Assembly: GCF_002902965.1 (NCBI RefSeq)
Contig: NZ_CP026106.1
Coordinates: 3,162,001-3,226,000, forward strand
Direction of reading: 5' to 3'
Origin: Paraburkholderia hospita
GTDB taxonomy: Bacteria > Pseudomonadota > Gammaproteobacteria > Burkholderiales > Burkholderiaceae
Length of the DNA stretch: 64,000 nucleotides
The translations under genes were made by a program, and so were the position numbers. The notes under the pieces were generated by a model. The model ran no database searches and was not told the DNA's origin. It saw only the letters and a list, made by a program, of their open reading frames with translations. Below are positions 1-8,414 of this stretch, in pieces (the first letter of the stretch is position 1; the number at the start of each line of letters is the position of its first letter).

Positions 1-1635
1 CCGCGTCAGTGCCGCATGGGCCTCGCGGATGGACTGCTGCAGCCTGCCGCGCGCTGCTTCGTCAGGTGTCGCCCGCCATTGCTCGCGCAATTCGACGACC
101 CGCGCCGCCGCTTCCTTTTGCGCGGCGAAGGCGGATTCCAGCTCGTGCAAACCGATGCGTAGTTCATCAAGCCGCTTGTCGATGGCATTCACGCGCTCGC
201 TTACATCCGCGGATGCCGCCGCCTGATCCTCGATCAATGCATGGCGCTCGACTTCGAGCGACGCTTTCTCTGCCTCGCGCGTGGAAATGGCCAAAGGCGT
301 CGCCTCGCAGCTCATGCGCACCCGGGCGGCGGCCGTATCGAGAATATCGACGGCCTTGTCCGGCAACTGGCGCCCCGTCAGATATCGACGCGACAGCTTC
401 ACGGCGGACGCCACGGCCGAGTCGGTGATATGCACGCGATGATGTTGTGCGTAACGCTCTTTCAACCCACGCAACATCAGACAGGCATTGTCGTCGTCGG
501 GCTCGTCGACCTTGACCATCTGAAAACGCCGCTCCAGTGCGGCATCGCGCTCGAAATACTGCTTGTACTCCGACCATGTGGTCGCAGCGATCGTACGCAA
601 CTCGCCGCGCGCGAGTGCCGGCTTGAGCAGATTCGCAGCGTCCGCGCCGCCGGCGGAATTGCCCGCTCCGATCAGCGTATGGGCTTCGTCGATGAACAGC
701 AGAATCGGCACAGGCGATTGCTGCACGGCCTCGATGACGTTTTTCAGGCGCTGCTCGAATTCGCCCTTCACGCCCGCGCCCGCCTGCAGCAGACCCAGGT
801 CGAGCGTCAGCACGCTGACGTCGCGAATTGCCAGAGGGACATCGCCTTGCGCGATTTTCAATGACAGACCTTCCACCAGCGCCGTCTTGCCGACCCCGGG
901 GTCGCCCACCAGAATCGGATTGTTCTTGCGCCGTCGCGCAAGAATATCGACCATCTGACGAATCTCGACGTCTCGGCCGAACACCGGGTCGATGCGCCCT
1001 TCTCGCGCCTTCTGTGTGATATCGATGGTGAAGCGCGAAAGCGCGTCGTTCGAGTGCTGGCTGCCTGATGCGTGAGCGCTTCCGTGTCTTGCGACCGTGT
1101 CCGGCGCCGCTTCGGTCTGTGACTGCGTAGCCGCGTTCGAGTCGCCGCGCGGCGCTTCGATAGAAATCCGGTCGAGTTCCGGCATCACGCGCTCGATCTG
1201 CGCAGGCGATATCGACAGCAATGCCCACGCATCCGGCGCGCGAAGCAGCGATGGCACATCGGCTAGTGCGGCCAGTAGATGCGCCGAGCGAATGACGGTG
1301 GTGCCCGTTCCAGGCGAGTCCAGCGAAGCCCGCATCCACGCCGCTTCGAGCAACTGTCCAAGGCGGTTCGACAGCCCAGGCTTGCCGCGCAACTCATGCG
1401 GCAGCCGGTCGATCGCGCCCAGCAAGCCGTTCCAGATTGCGTCGACGTCCAGTTCATAGCGCCGCATGAGCGCCACGAGGTCTCCGTCTCCGAGTTCAAG
1501 CAGCTTGATGAGCCAATGCTCGACCTCGATATCGCGATGGGCGCGGGTTTCGCACAGGCTCGCCGCGTCGGCGAGGGCATGTGCGCAATGCTCGTTCAGG
1601 CGGCGCAGGAACAGGGAGAAATCTCGGGCGATCAT
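1..1635 (-). CDS. tssH: T6SS sheath-disassembly ATPase TssH/ClpV, 3' end off the window
   Basis: This is a AAA+ Clp-family ATPase that extracts contracted TssB/TssC sheath so that subunits can be reused. About 545 N-terminal residues are in the window and the reading frame is still open at base 1. The ClpV N-domain (residues 1 to about 150, starting MIARDFSLFLRRLNEHC) is followed by a polar linker and the first AAA+ module. That module has Walker A GDPGVGKT near residue 242, Walker B LLFIDEAH, and the start of the coiled-coil middle domain. The ATG at 1635 is preferred because the N-domain begins there, although no good ribosome binding site precedes it. It lies about 100 bases downstream of hcp, is the last visible gene of the leftward T6SS arm, and identifies the system with high certainty. 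Confidence 0.96.
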   Translation of the reverse strand, partial: MIARDFSLFLRRLNEHCAHALADAASLCETRAHRDIEVEHWLIKLLELGDGDLVALMRRYELDVDAIWNGLLGAIDRLPHELRGKPGLSNRLGQLLEAAWMRASLDSPGTGTTVIRSAHLLAALADVPSLLRAPDAWALLSISPAQIERVMPELDRISIEAPRGDSNAATQSQTEAAPDTVARHGSAHASGSQHSNDALSRFTIDITQKAREGRIDPVFGRDVEIRQMVDILARRRKNNPILVGDPGVGKTALVEGLSLKIAQGDVPLAIRDVSVLTLDLGLLQAGAGVKGEFEQRLKNVIEAVQQSPVPILLFIDEAHTLIGAGNSAGGADAANLLKPALARGELRTIAATTWSEYKQYFERDAALERRFQMVKVDEPDDDNACLMLRGLKERYAQHHRVHITDSAVASAVKLSRRYLTGRQLPDKAVDILDTAAARVRMSCEATPLAISTREAEKASLEVERHALIEDQAAASADVSERVNAIDKRLDELRIGLHELESAFAAQKEAAARVVELREQWRATPDEAARGRLQQSIREAHAALTR

Positions 1636-1659
1636 GGCAGAAGAAAGACGGGGCACAGG

Positions 1660-1681
1660 CCGGTCCGCGCAAGCGGACCGG
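1660..1681 (-). promoter_or_regulatory. hairpin between hcp and tssH
   Basis: A perfect 9-bp inverted repeat (CCGGTCCGC / GCGGACCGG) with a 4-base loop sits in the gap between hcp and tssH. No run of T follows on the hcp strand, so it is not a standard intrinsic terminator. A likely role is partial termination or protection of the hcp mRNA end, since Hcp is needed in far larger amounts than ClpV. The hairpin is seen directly; the role is inferred. Confidence 0.6.
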
Positions 1682-1736
1682 AGACGATGACGATCCCTCA
1701 GGCGCGTCGCCAGACAGGACCGTCATGCTCGAACGC

Positions 1737-2222
1737 TTACGAACGCTCGTTCCACGTATCGCCGTGGATGATGTTGCCATCCTTGTACGACCACGTGATC
1801 TTTTCGTAGCGCAGTTCGATTTCTTCGAGATGGTTGTGCTTCTCGAATTCGGGGATCTTGATGTCGAGCATCTTCGGACGCACGGCCACGACCTTCACGT
1901 TGTCGAGCTTGGTGTTGAAGTATTCCTTCTCCTTGCCCGCGTCGTCGATCTTGTACCACTTGATCTCGACCGACTTCAGGGTCTGCCCGCTGGTCACGGC
2001 CTTGTACAGATACGGCGTCGACGCGTCGGTTTCCTTCGTGAAAGTGATCGGCGCGTGCACACGCGTGCCTGTCAGCTTGCCGGTGTTGCCGTCGGTCGGA
2101 ATATGGATGCCGTGATCGAACCGGACCACTTCCACGCTGCCTTCGCGATCGTGAACGGTGACCGAGCCCTTGATGTCGGCGCCGCCATCATCCTTGAGCC
2201 ACATATATGCGGGAATTGCCAT
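1737..2222 (-). CDS. hcp: T6SS inner-tube protein Hcp (TssD)
   Basis: This 161-residue Hcp-family protein forms the hexameric rings stacked into the T6SS inner tube, which is expelled into target cells with VgrG and PAAR on its tip. The start MAIPAYMWLKDDGG and the internal stretch KEYFNTKLDNVKV are typical of the family, and the length is normal with no C-terminal extension. A GA-rich ribosome binding site (aggagaag) precedes the ATG. It lies 12 bases downstream of the OmpA-domain gene and ahead of tssH, separated from the latter by a hairpin that may help set its higher expression. Confidence 0.97.
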   Translation of the reverse strand: MAIPAYMWLKDDGGADIKGSVTVHDREGSVEVVRFDHGIHIPTDGNTGKLTGTRVHAPITFTKETDASTPYLYKAVTSGQTLKSVEIKWYKIDDAGKEKEYFNTKLDNVKVVAVRPKMLDIKIPEFEKHNHLEEIELRYEKITWSYKDGNIIHGDTWNERS

Positions 2223-2234
2223 TTTTTCTTCTCC

Positions 2235-3944
2235 TTATGAGCAGGCCGGATGGCCATGGGTAAAACCGTCGCCGCGATCGACACGGCAGTCGGGTACTAG
2301 AGTGATCTCGACGCGCCTGTTCGCGGCGCGTCCTGCCTCACCGTCATTCGACACTTTGGGACGCGTGTCGCCGTAACCCTGTATCGCGAAGCGCGTGACG
2401 GACAGGCCGGACGCATCCGCGAGCCAGTCGCGGACGGCGGCGGCCCGGGCCTCGGACAACGCCAGGTTGCTGCCCGTGCTACCGACGGAATCCGTGTGGC
2501 CGGCAATCAACACCCGCTTGTCCGGGTGCGCCTTGATCATTTCGAGCGCGCCGATCAACGCGCGGTTTGAGCCGGACTTGAGCTTCGAACTGCCACTGTC
2601 GAAGAGCGACATACTGTCGAGTTCGATCGTCGACGGCGCGGGGGTAGGCGGCTGATAACCGGCAATCAGTCGATTGACGACGGGCAGCAACGGCGCGCCG
2701 CGATACAACCCGAGACCGAGCCGCGGCGGCACGCCTGCGGTCGCGTATTGCTCCAACTGGTCGCGATCGCGCTTGAGCGCCGTGAGCGCGTCCACGCGCG
2801 CGGCGTCCTGTGCCGGCGGTATGGCCTCGTAGCGCGCCATATGAGCCAGCACGCCGGAAACGAGCGCGCGGTTCTGCCACGCGGAAGCCGCCGCAGCCGC
2901 GCAGAACCATACGGAAAGCCACGCGAACGCATGAGCGAGCGCGACAGGCAAAGCGCGCCGAACGGGCTGTGGCGCAATGCCACGAATCAGCGGCATCGGC
3001 AATGGATAGCGCTGCGTAATGCCTGCGGCGGCAGGCAGATCGAGCGCCGTCGTTGCGGCGACGAACTGTCCGTACAGCGAATCGGGAAACATCGGGCCAG
3101 CTACAGCCGTCACGCCGAAAGCGTTCAGCGTCGAAGCCTGCATGCCGCGTTGCGTGTCCAGCAGCGGTGGCAAAACAACTTCGAAAGCCCAACGTGCGAG
3201 TGCGTCCAGTTGTGTCGCAGTGAACGCTCGCGGCTGGCGGTCCTCCGGCATCGCCCTTTCGGCGAAGGCGCCAAGCGACGCCGAAAGCTGCCTGGACGTC
3301 GCGGGCAAGTCCAACGGAGCCGGAGCGGTAACGCCGAACCAAGGGCAATCAAGCGGCCTGTCGCGGGTTTCCGTCGCGTACATCGCGATGCATACGGGCA
3401 ACCTGTATCCCAGCGCGCGGCTCGCTTCGTTGATCGCGACTCGCCAGCGCTTGAGGGTCGCCTGTAAGGCGACGGCGCTCGCCGGGTCGTCGGTCGTCAT
3501 CAGCCAGGCGACGGCGTCGGGACCTTGGCCGCCGCGCCAGCGCTTCAGGGCATCCGCGAGGTGCATCAGCTTCGACGGATCATCATGACGCACCCATATC
3601 GCCGTATCCGTGACGATGACAGCGTTTTTGTCGAAGACACGCGAGAGCACGCTGCCCGGTTCGCCAACCGTCAGCACGAGCGGCGTATTGCGTTTGAGGT
3701 CCGCGGGCAACGATGCGAGCGCTGCATCGATAGAGCGCAGGACGTGCTGTGTCGATGCGCGCCGTGCCCGCATGCGGCGGGTTGCGGTCGCGATGCAAAC
3801 CAATGCCGCCAGCAATACGAGCGCGGCGCACGACCCGTTCCAGCCGGGTGTCAACGGTGAGAACAATGCCAACCACGCCAACGCGAGGATCGCAATCCAG
3901 ACGAAGGCGGATCGCCAGGGATAACCGGACACGGACACCATCAT
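2235..3944 (-). CDS. T6SS-associated OmpA-domain inner-membrane protein (TagL-like)
   Basis: This 569-residue protein probably anchors the T6SS trans-envelope complex to peptidoglycan. Two hydrophobic segments lie near residues 11-30 and 39-54, and a third near 330-352. The C-terminal 115 residues are an OmpA-like peptidoglycan-binding domain with FDSGSSKLKSGS, IAGHTDSVG and ANRRVEITLV. I start it at the ATG at 3944 because this overlaps the TssL stop codon by one base (TGATG); an upstream in-frame ATG would add 30 non-hydrophobic residues lying inside tssL. TssL here lacks its own OmpA domain, so this neighbour likely supplies the cell-wall-binding function, as TagL does in other systems. 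The middle 250 residues I do not recognise. Confidence 0.85.
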   Translation of the reverse strand: MMVSVSGYPWRSAFVWIAILALAWLALFSPLTPGWNGSCAALVLLAALVCIATATRRMRARRASTQHVLRSIDAALASLPADLKRNTPLVLTVGEPGSVLSRVFDKNAVIVTDTAIWVRHDDPSKLMHLADALKRWRGGQGPDAVAWLMTTDDPASAVALQATLKRWRVAINEASRALGYRLPVCIAMYATETRDRPLDCPWFGVTAPAPLDLPATSRQLSASLGAFAERAMPEDRQPRAFTATQLDALARWAFEVVLPPLLDTQRGMQASTLNAFGVTAVAGPMFPDSLYGQFVAATTALDLPAAAGITQRYPLPMPLIRGIAPQPVRRALPVALAHAFAWLSVWFCAAAAASAWQNRALVSGVLAHMARYEAIPPAQDAARVDALTALKRDRDQLEQYATAGVPPRLGLGLYRGAPLLPVVNRLIAGYQPPTPAPSTIELDSMSLFDSGSSKLKSGSNRALIGALEMIKAHPDKRVLIAGHTDSVGSTGSNLALSEARAAAVRDWLADASGLSVTRFAIQGYGDTRPKVSNDGEAGRAANRRVEITLVPDCRVDRGDGFTHGHPACS

Positions 3945-4603
3945 CAATGCGCGAGATTGTCGATCGCAGCGGACAGCCAGCGATCGAGCATCAGATACAC
4001 CACCCCCGACGCGACGCAAGCCGCCACCACCCACCCGAGCGCATTCATGCGGTGATACCAGGGGCGCGACCAGGGCGCCGTCGTGATGACGGTCGTCGTG
4101 GATGGATCGGCACGCCGCCAGCCGCCTCGCTCGAGCCGCTCGTCGATTGACCGCATCAGCGAGAAGCGTGCTTCGCCGCCGTCAAGTGCGAACCGGCCGT
4201 GGAATCCGAGACTCAACACCGCATTGAAAATGGCGAGCAACATCAGCGACGGCTGTCGTTCGGAAAGCCGTAGCTCGATCCGGCGAATGAGCTCGTCTCC
4301 CGCGTCATGGCTGCGAAACTCTTCGACCTGCAACGGTTCGTGCTCCCAGTTGTCCCGGTCGGAACCGTTCAAATGGCTCAACGCGGCTTCGTCCAGCAAC
4401 GCGCATTGCGCGTAAGCTGCGTCTTCGACGACGTCGGCGGGATGTCCCGCGGCGGCCATCTGTTCGCGCATACGCCTGACCTGGTCCTGACACGTGTCGC
4501 GAAACTTCTTGTACACCTGCGGCGCGCCATCCTCCTTCAGGCCAGCGACAAGCAAGGCCGTGTCGCGCAACGCGACAGGCAGTACAGCGGAAATGTTCGT
4601 CAT
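3944..4603 (-). CDS. tssL: T6SS membrane-complex protein TssL (DotU family)
   Basis: This 219-residue DotU/IcmH-family protein forms the inner-membrane complex with TssM and TssJ. It is a cytoplasmic helical domain (YAQCALLDEAAL and FNAVLSLGFHGRF are family hallmarks) followed by a single C-terminal membrane helix near residues 188-208 and a short periplasmic tail. No peptidoglycan-binding extension is present. It overlaps tssK by four bases at its start and the OmpA-domain gene by one base at its end, so the three are probably translationally coupled. Confidence 0.95.
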   Translation of the reverse strand: MTNISAVLPVALRDTALLVAGLKEDGAPQVYKKFRDTCQDQVRRMREQMAAAGHPADVVEDAAYAQCALLDEAALSHLNGSDRDNWEHEPLQVEEFRSHDAGDELIRRIELRLSERQPSLMLLAIFNAVLSLGFHGRFALDGGEARFSLMRSIDERLERGGWRRADPSTTTVITTAPWSRPWYHRMNALGWVVAACVASGVVYLMLDRWLSAAIDNLAH

Positions 4604-5949
4604 GTCGGCAGCACCGCGTAGAGCTCAAGCGATACATCCGGGATCGAAGCCGGAATGTAGAACTGGCACGCACGCGCGGCGAGCATCCTGGCAAACGCCG
4701 GATGCGAGCCGTCGAGCGCGAAGTACTGGTTCTCGATGCGCACGGGAATGGCTGCGGGCAGACGCGACATCGTGCGCAGCGGAATGCCGGGCAAGGCCGA
4801 ATTGACGATCTGCTCAACCTCATCCGGCGCGCCAGCCTTGCACAAGCGCGGCACCTGATCGAGCAATTGATGTGCGGGCAAGCCCGCCTGCACAGACAGG
4901 TAGTAATCGGCGCCCTCGACCAGCCGCTCATCGTTGAAGCGACCTACCCACACCGTCGGCTTGATGCGTTCGAGCACGACAGGCACGACGCGCGACGGGA
5001 TGACGGTGTCGAGCAGCGTCCGGATCAGTGACTCCAGTTCGGCAAATACCGGCTCCGGCGCGCGATGATCGTAGGCGGGAATGGCCTGCAACGACTCCGA
5101 CGTCGAGAACGTCAGCAGCGAGCCAGCCAGGCGCGCGAGCACCGCGTACAAGCGCTCGGGATGCTGGTCAGGCGCCTGGCATAGACGCGCGAGATCCGGC
5201 CACGTCGTATTGACGCTATGCAGCAGCCAGAAAAGCGATACGTCCGCCACCGCGTAATCGGCAATCTGATCCGAACGCTCGCGACGCCGCACTGCAAGGC
5301 TCGCGCTCTTTGCAAGCAGGATTTCCGATATCCGGTTCATCCGTCCAAGCAGTTGCTCGTTCGCGGACAACGTGAGGCAAGGCGGAACGAACGACGTGTC
5401 GAACTCGAAGCGCCCCTGCGCGTTCCGCACGACCCGACCAATCGGACAGGTCACGTAATCCCCGCTTTGCTCGAAATCGAACAGCAATGCGAGCGCATGC
5501 CGCTCGACGCTGATCTCTTCCTTTCCATCACCGTTGATGTCAGCGACCTGCAAGTACTCGCGCAGAAAGCGCCGCGGACGAGCGGGACGCTCACCGTCCT
5601 CGATGCAGTTGCTGCCTTGCGCATCGATCAGCGGCAGGCCGACCAATACGGTAGCTGCGTCCAGTTGTGCTGGCACTTCGGCAAGATCGCGCGCCGGCGG
5701 CAGTCGATCCGACGTTTCCGAATCGACATACGTTCCATCCTGCAGCCGCACCGTAAGCGACGCGAGTTGCAACCGGTTGATCGAAAGCGCGTGCGTGTCG
5801 AATGCGACGCGATTGACGCCCCACGGGTCGGGACTGGCGATGCGCGCTACGCGCTCGTCAGCAAACCGGTCCCACATCGTTTGCTGTTGAAAGTGCTGCG
5901 GGGTCATGAAAATCCCCTGCGCCCACAGCGGCTTCGTAATCTTCATCAT
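4600..5949 (-). CDS. tssK: T6SS baseplate protein TssK
   Basis: This 449-residue protein is the baseplate subunit that links the TssF/TssG wedge to the TssL/TssM membrane complex. The N-terminus (ITKPLWAQGIFMTPQHFQQQ) is the characteristic TssK opening, and length and overall pattern match the family. Two adjacent ATG codons open the gene at 5949 and 5946, and either could be used. It follows tssC with a 115-base gap and overlaps tssL by four bases. Confidence 0.95.
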   Translation of the reverse strand: MMKITKPLWAQGIFMTPQHFQQQTMWDRFADERVARIASPDPWGVNRVAFDTHALSINRLQLASLTVRLQDGTYVDSETSDRLPPARDLAEVPAQLDAATVLVGLPLIDAQGSNCIEDGERPARPRRFLREYLQVADINGDGKEEISVERHALALLFDFEQSGDYVTCPIGRVVRNAQGRFEFDTSFVPPCLTLSANEQLLGRMNRISEILLAKSASLAVRRRERSDQIADYAVADVSLFWLLHSVNTTWPDLARLCQAPDQHPERLYAVLARLAGSLLTFSTSESLQAIPAYDHRAPEPVFAELESLIRTLLDTVIPSRVVPVVLERIKPTVWVGRFNDERLVEGADYYLSVQAGLPAHQLLDQVPRLCKAGAPDEVEQIVNSALPGIPLRTMSRLPAAIPVRIENQYFALDGSHPAFARMLAARACQFYIPASIPDVSLELYAVLPT

Positions 5950-6012
5950 GCCTGGCTATTGCGCGAAGCGCAGTACTGGTTCGCAGTGCCGCACCTTGCA
6001 AAACGACGGGGT

Positions 6013-6039
6013 TGCACAGCGGCTCTCTGCCGCCGTGCA
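6013..6039 (-). other. imperfect hairpin between tssC and tssK
   Basis: The 115-base gap between tssC and tssK contains an imperfect inverted repeat (TGCAC-x-GCGGC / GCCGC-x-GTGCA, 5-base loop). There is no T-run. It could lower downstream expression relative to the abundant sheath genes, but this is inference from position alone. Confidence 0.3.
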
Positions 6040-6064
6040 GTCTTCGCTATCTGAAGCAGCGTGA

Positions 6065-7612
6065 TCAGTTCTTCGCCTTGGGCATCTGCGAAACGAGCGA
6101 CAGGTTGATATCCATGCCCTCGATCTGGAAGTGCGGAACGATGAACAGCTTCACGCGGAAGAAACCGGGGTTGTCCTCGATGTCTTCGACCGTCACCTGA
6201 GCTTCGCGCAGCGGATGCGACGCCTGCAGATCGTCGCCCGGATCGGTCATCTCGGTTACCAGAGATTTGACCCAGGTGTTCAGTTCGAGTTCGAGCAGAC
6301 GGCGGTCCTTCGTCGTACCGATGTTCTCGCGCTGGATCAGCTTCAGATAGTGCGCAATACGCGACAGAAGGAAAATGTACGGCAGGCGTGCATTCACGCG
6401 ACTATTCGCGGTTGCTTCTTTCGTATCGAAAACCGTCGGCTTCTGAGTGGAGTGAGCCGAGAAGAAGCATGCGAAATCGTGATTCTTGTAGTACGACAGC
6501 GGAATGAAGCCAAGGTTGGCAAACTCGAATTCACGCGTTTCGGGAATCAGTACTTCGCTCGGGATCTTCGCCTGATTGCCAGTGCCCAGATCGTATAAAT
6601 GGATGGGCAGATCTTCTACCATTCCGCCTGCCTGGGGACCGCGAATCTGCACGCACCAGCCGTTCTTGATGAAGCTCTTCACCATGTTCGCCGCGAAGGC
6701 GAACGACGCATTGGCCCACAGGTAACGGTTATGGTCGGGACCTTTGACCGATTCCGTATAGTTGAAGGCTCGCACGGGAACGGTGTCCGGACCGTATGGC
6801 AGACGCGCAAGGAAGCGCGGCAACGTGAGCCCGATATAGCGAGCGTCGTCCGATTCTCGGAAACTCTTCCACTTCAGGTATTCAGCGCGATCGAAGTAAT
6901 TGCCGATGTCGCGGATGCTCGCGACTTCTTCCATCGTTTCCTTGCCGAAGAACTTCGGCGAGACTGAGCCGATGAACGGCATATGCGCGGCGGCCGACAC
7001 CTTTGCGATATTGCGCAGCAACGCAATGTCCTGCGGGCCACGGTCGAACTCGTAGTTCGAGATGATCGAGCCGATCGGCTCGCCACCCGGCGTATCGTAC
7101 TCCTGGATGTACGTGTGAAGATAAAGGCCGCTCTGGATGACCTCAGGCGTGTCTTCGAAATCCTGGCGCAGTGCGTCTTTGGACACGTCCAGCACTTCGA
7201 TCTTCACGTTCTTGCGGAAATCGGTACGATCGACGAGGAACTTGAGACCACGCCACGCCGATTCGATTTGCTGGAACGTCTCGTTGTGCATGATCGCGTC
7301 GAGCTGACGGCCGATCTTCTGATCGAGATGCTCGATATGAAAATCGAGCAGGCTGCGGTCGAGACGGTCGACCTGCTGCGACGAGTCCGCGATCATCTTC
7401 AGGAACACGTTCATCGCCTGGGCGACACGTTCGTCCAGCGACGACTCCGACAACGCGTCCGCGCTCTGGAACGAATCGGGCGGCCGGGCCGCCGTGACGG
7501 GCTTCAGGTTGATCTTCTCGCACAGCGATTCATAAACGCTCTTGCCCGGCGCGTCCAACACCACCGTATCTGCCCCGGCCGTCTCGTGAATACGTGTTTC
7601 GTTCTTTGCCAT
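6065..7612 (-). CDS. tssC: T6SS sheath large subunit TssC (VipB)
   Basis: This 515-residue sheath protein assembles with TssB into the contractile sheath around the Hcp tube. Diagnostic segments include ESAWRGLKFLVDRTDFRKNV, EYDTPGGEPIGSIISNYEFD and the C-terminal gp25-interacting region ending in INLSLVSQMPKAKN. Length is standard. It lies 30 bases downstream of tssB and is co-transcribed with it, as in nearly all T6SS clusters. Confidence 0.97.
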   Translation of the reverse strand: MAKNETRIHETAGADTVVLDAPGKSVYESLCEKINLKPVTAARPPDSFQSADALSESSLDERVAQAMNVFLKMIADSSQQVDRLDRSLLDFHIEHLDQKIGRQLDAIMHNETFQQIESAWRGLKFLVDRTDFRKNVKIEVLDVSKDALRQDFEDTPEVIQSGLYLHTYIQEYDTPGGEPIGSIISNYEFDRGPQDIALLRNIAKVSAAAHMPFIGSVSPKFFGKETMEEVASIRDIGNYFDRAEYLKWKSFRESDDARYIGLTLPRFLARLPYGPDTVPVRAFNYTESVKGPDHNRYLWANASFAFAANMVKSFIKNGWCVQIRGPQAGGMVEDLPIHLYDLGTGNQAKIPSEVLIPETREFEFANLGFIPLSYYKNHDFACFFSAHSTQKPTVFDTKEATANSRVNARLPYIFLLSRIAHYLKLIQRENIGTTKDRRLLELELNTWVKSLVTEMTDPGDDLQASHPLREAQVTVEDIEDNPGFFRVKLFIVPHFQIEGMDINLSLVSQMPKAKN

Positions 7613-7642
7613 GATAGTTCTGTTCTTTTGGATAAGCGGACT

Positions 7643-8149
7643 TTAGGCCGCCGGGGAACTGGACGCGCCGATCTTCGACAGATCGTCGCGCAGGCGATCG
7701 GACAGTGCGGGGTCTTTCAGGATGCGTTCGAGTTCGCGGCGGAAAGTGGCGTTGTCGAGCAGATTGGATTTCAGATCTCGAAGCAGATTGCGCGCCGACA
7801 TCAGCGCGCGCAACTCGGGCACCTTGCTCGCGACGTTTTCGGGCTTGAAGTCGTCCATCGAGCGAAATTCCAGGTCGACGGGTAACTCCGAACCATCTTC
7901 CGCTAGCGTGTTCTCGACGGCAATACGAGCCTTGGGCGCGTAGTCCGAAAGGACGGCATCGAAATTGTTCTTGTTGACGTTGACCTTTTCGCGTTCTGCG
8001 AGAGACCGGTTGTCCTGACCGTTGCTGTAGTCGCCCATCACGAGCAGCTTGAGCGGCAATTCGACCTTCTTCTGGGCACCGCCTGTATGCAGATCGAGCT
8101 TAAGGTTGATCCGTGCCTTGGGCACCTCGTTTTGAAAACTTTCAGCCAT
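7643..8149 (-). CDS. tssB: T6SS sheath small subunit TssB (VipA)
   Basis: This 168-residue sheath protein is the partner of TssC. It contains the family-typical segments RINLKLDLHTGG, PLKLLVMGDYS and LPVDLEFRSMDDFKPENVA. I place the start at 8149 (MAESFQNEVPKARI), preceded by AAGGAC at a suitable distance. A longer open frame starting at 8245 would extend into the AT-rich promoter region and adds no family sequence. It is the first gene of the leftward T6SS arm. Confidence 0.96.
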   Translation of the reverse strand: MAESFQNEVPKARINLKLDLHTGGAQKKVELPLKLLVMGDYSNGQDNRSLAEREKVNVNKNNFDAVLSDYAPKARIAVENTLAEDGSELPVDLEFRSMDDFKPENVASKVPELRALMSARNLLRDLKSNLLDNATFRRELERILKDPALSDRLRDDLSKIGASSSPAA

Positions 8150-8189
8150 GTCTGTGTCCTTGATGTTTTTTGTCTTAGTTAGGATTCCG

Positions 8190-8203
8190 TGTCTTATAAG
8201 ACA
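8190..8203. promoter_or_regulatory. perfect 14-bp palindrome, candidate operator
   Basis: TGTCTTATAAGACA is a perfect palindrome about 40 bases upstream of the tssB start. A related half-site (TGTCTTAGTTAGGA) lies 19 bases nearer tssB and others lie toward vgrG. The position between divergent core T6SS operons suggests a dimeric regulator site. No cognate regulator is encoded in the visible cluster. Confidence 0.5.
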
Positions 8204-8222
8204 GATTTTTAACACGACGCGA

Positions 8223-8250
8223 CCTAAAGCATCAGTGAAATTCACTTAGG
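8223..8250. promoter_or_regulatory. interrupted inverted repeat in T6SS promoter region
   Basis: The inner arms AGTGAA / TTCACT are separated by one base and framed by outer arms CCTAA / TTAGG. It lies about 75-100 bases upstream of tssB. It could be an operator or an mRNA structure; its function is unknown. Confidence 0.4.
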
Positions 8251-8414
8251 TTTGGGTCAAATTTTGTAAAAATTGCGCAACCTCAGAAAACGATCAAAAG
8301 GCCACTTCATAATAAGACTTCGAACGTTTATCTTGTGCGGCCCAAACAGGTGTTTGTATCTCGCCTCCTTTAATCTGTCTTGCGTAGGATTACGTACCAC
8401 ATAAAGGGTAAGGA

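Larger units (their letters stand above)
8150..8414. promoter_or_regulatory. divergent T6SS promoter region (tssB / vgrG)
   Basis: This 265-base AT-rich gap separates the two divergent T6SS arms and must hold promoters for both. It contains two inverted repeats (listed separately) and extra TGTCTT/AAGAC half-sites near 8171, 8314 and 8376. I did not find a convincing sigma-54 element. The ribosome binding site for vgrG (AGGGTAAGGA) abuts its ATG. Confidence 0.7.

Noticed and set aside
167..1339. 390-residue open frame on the minus strand over tssH
   Set aside because: It is in another frame of the same strand as tssH, is Arg/Gly-rich and has no family pattern; the real ClpV frame contains Walker A and B motifs.
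8150..8414. Sigma-54 promoter for the T6SS
   Set aside because: I looked for a TGGCAC-N5-TTGC pattern on both strands by eye and found none convincing.
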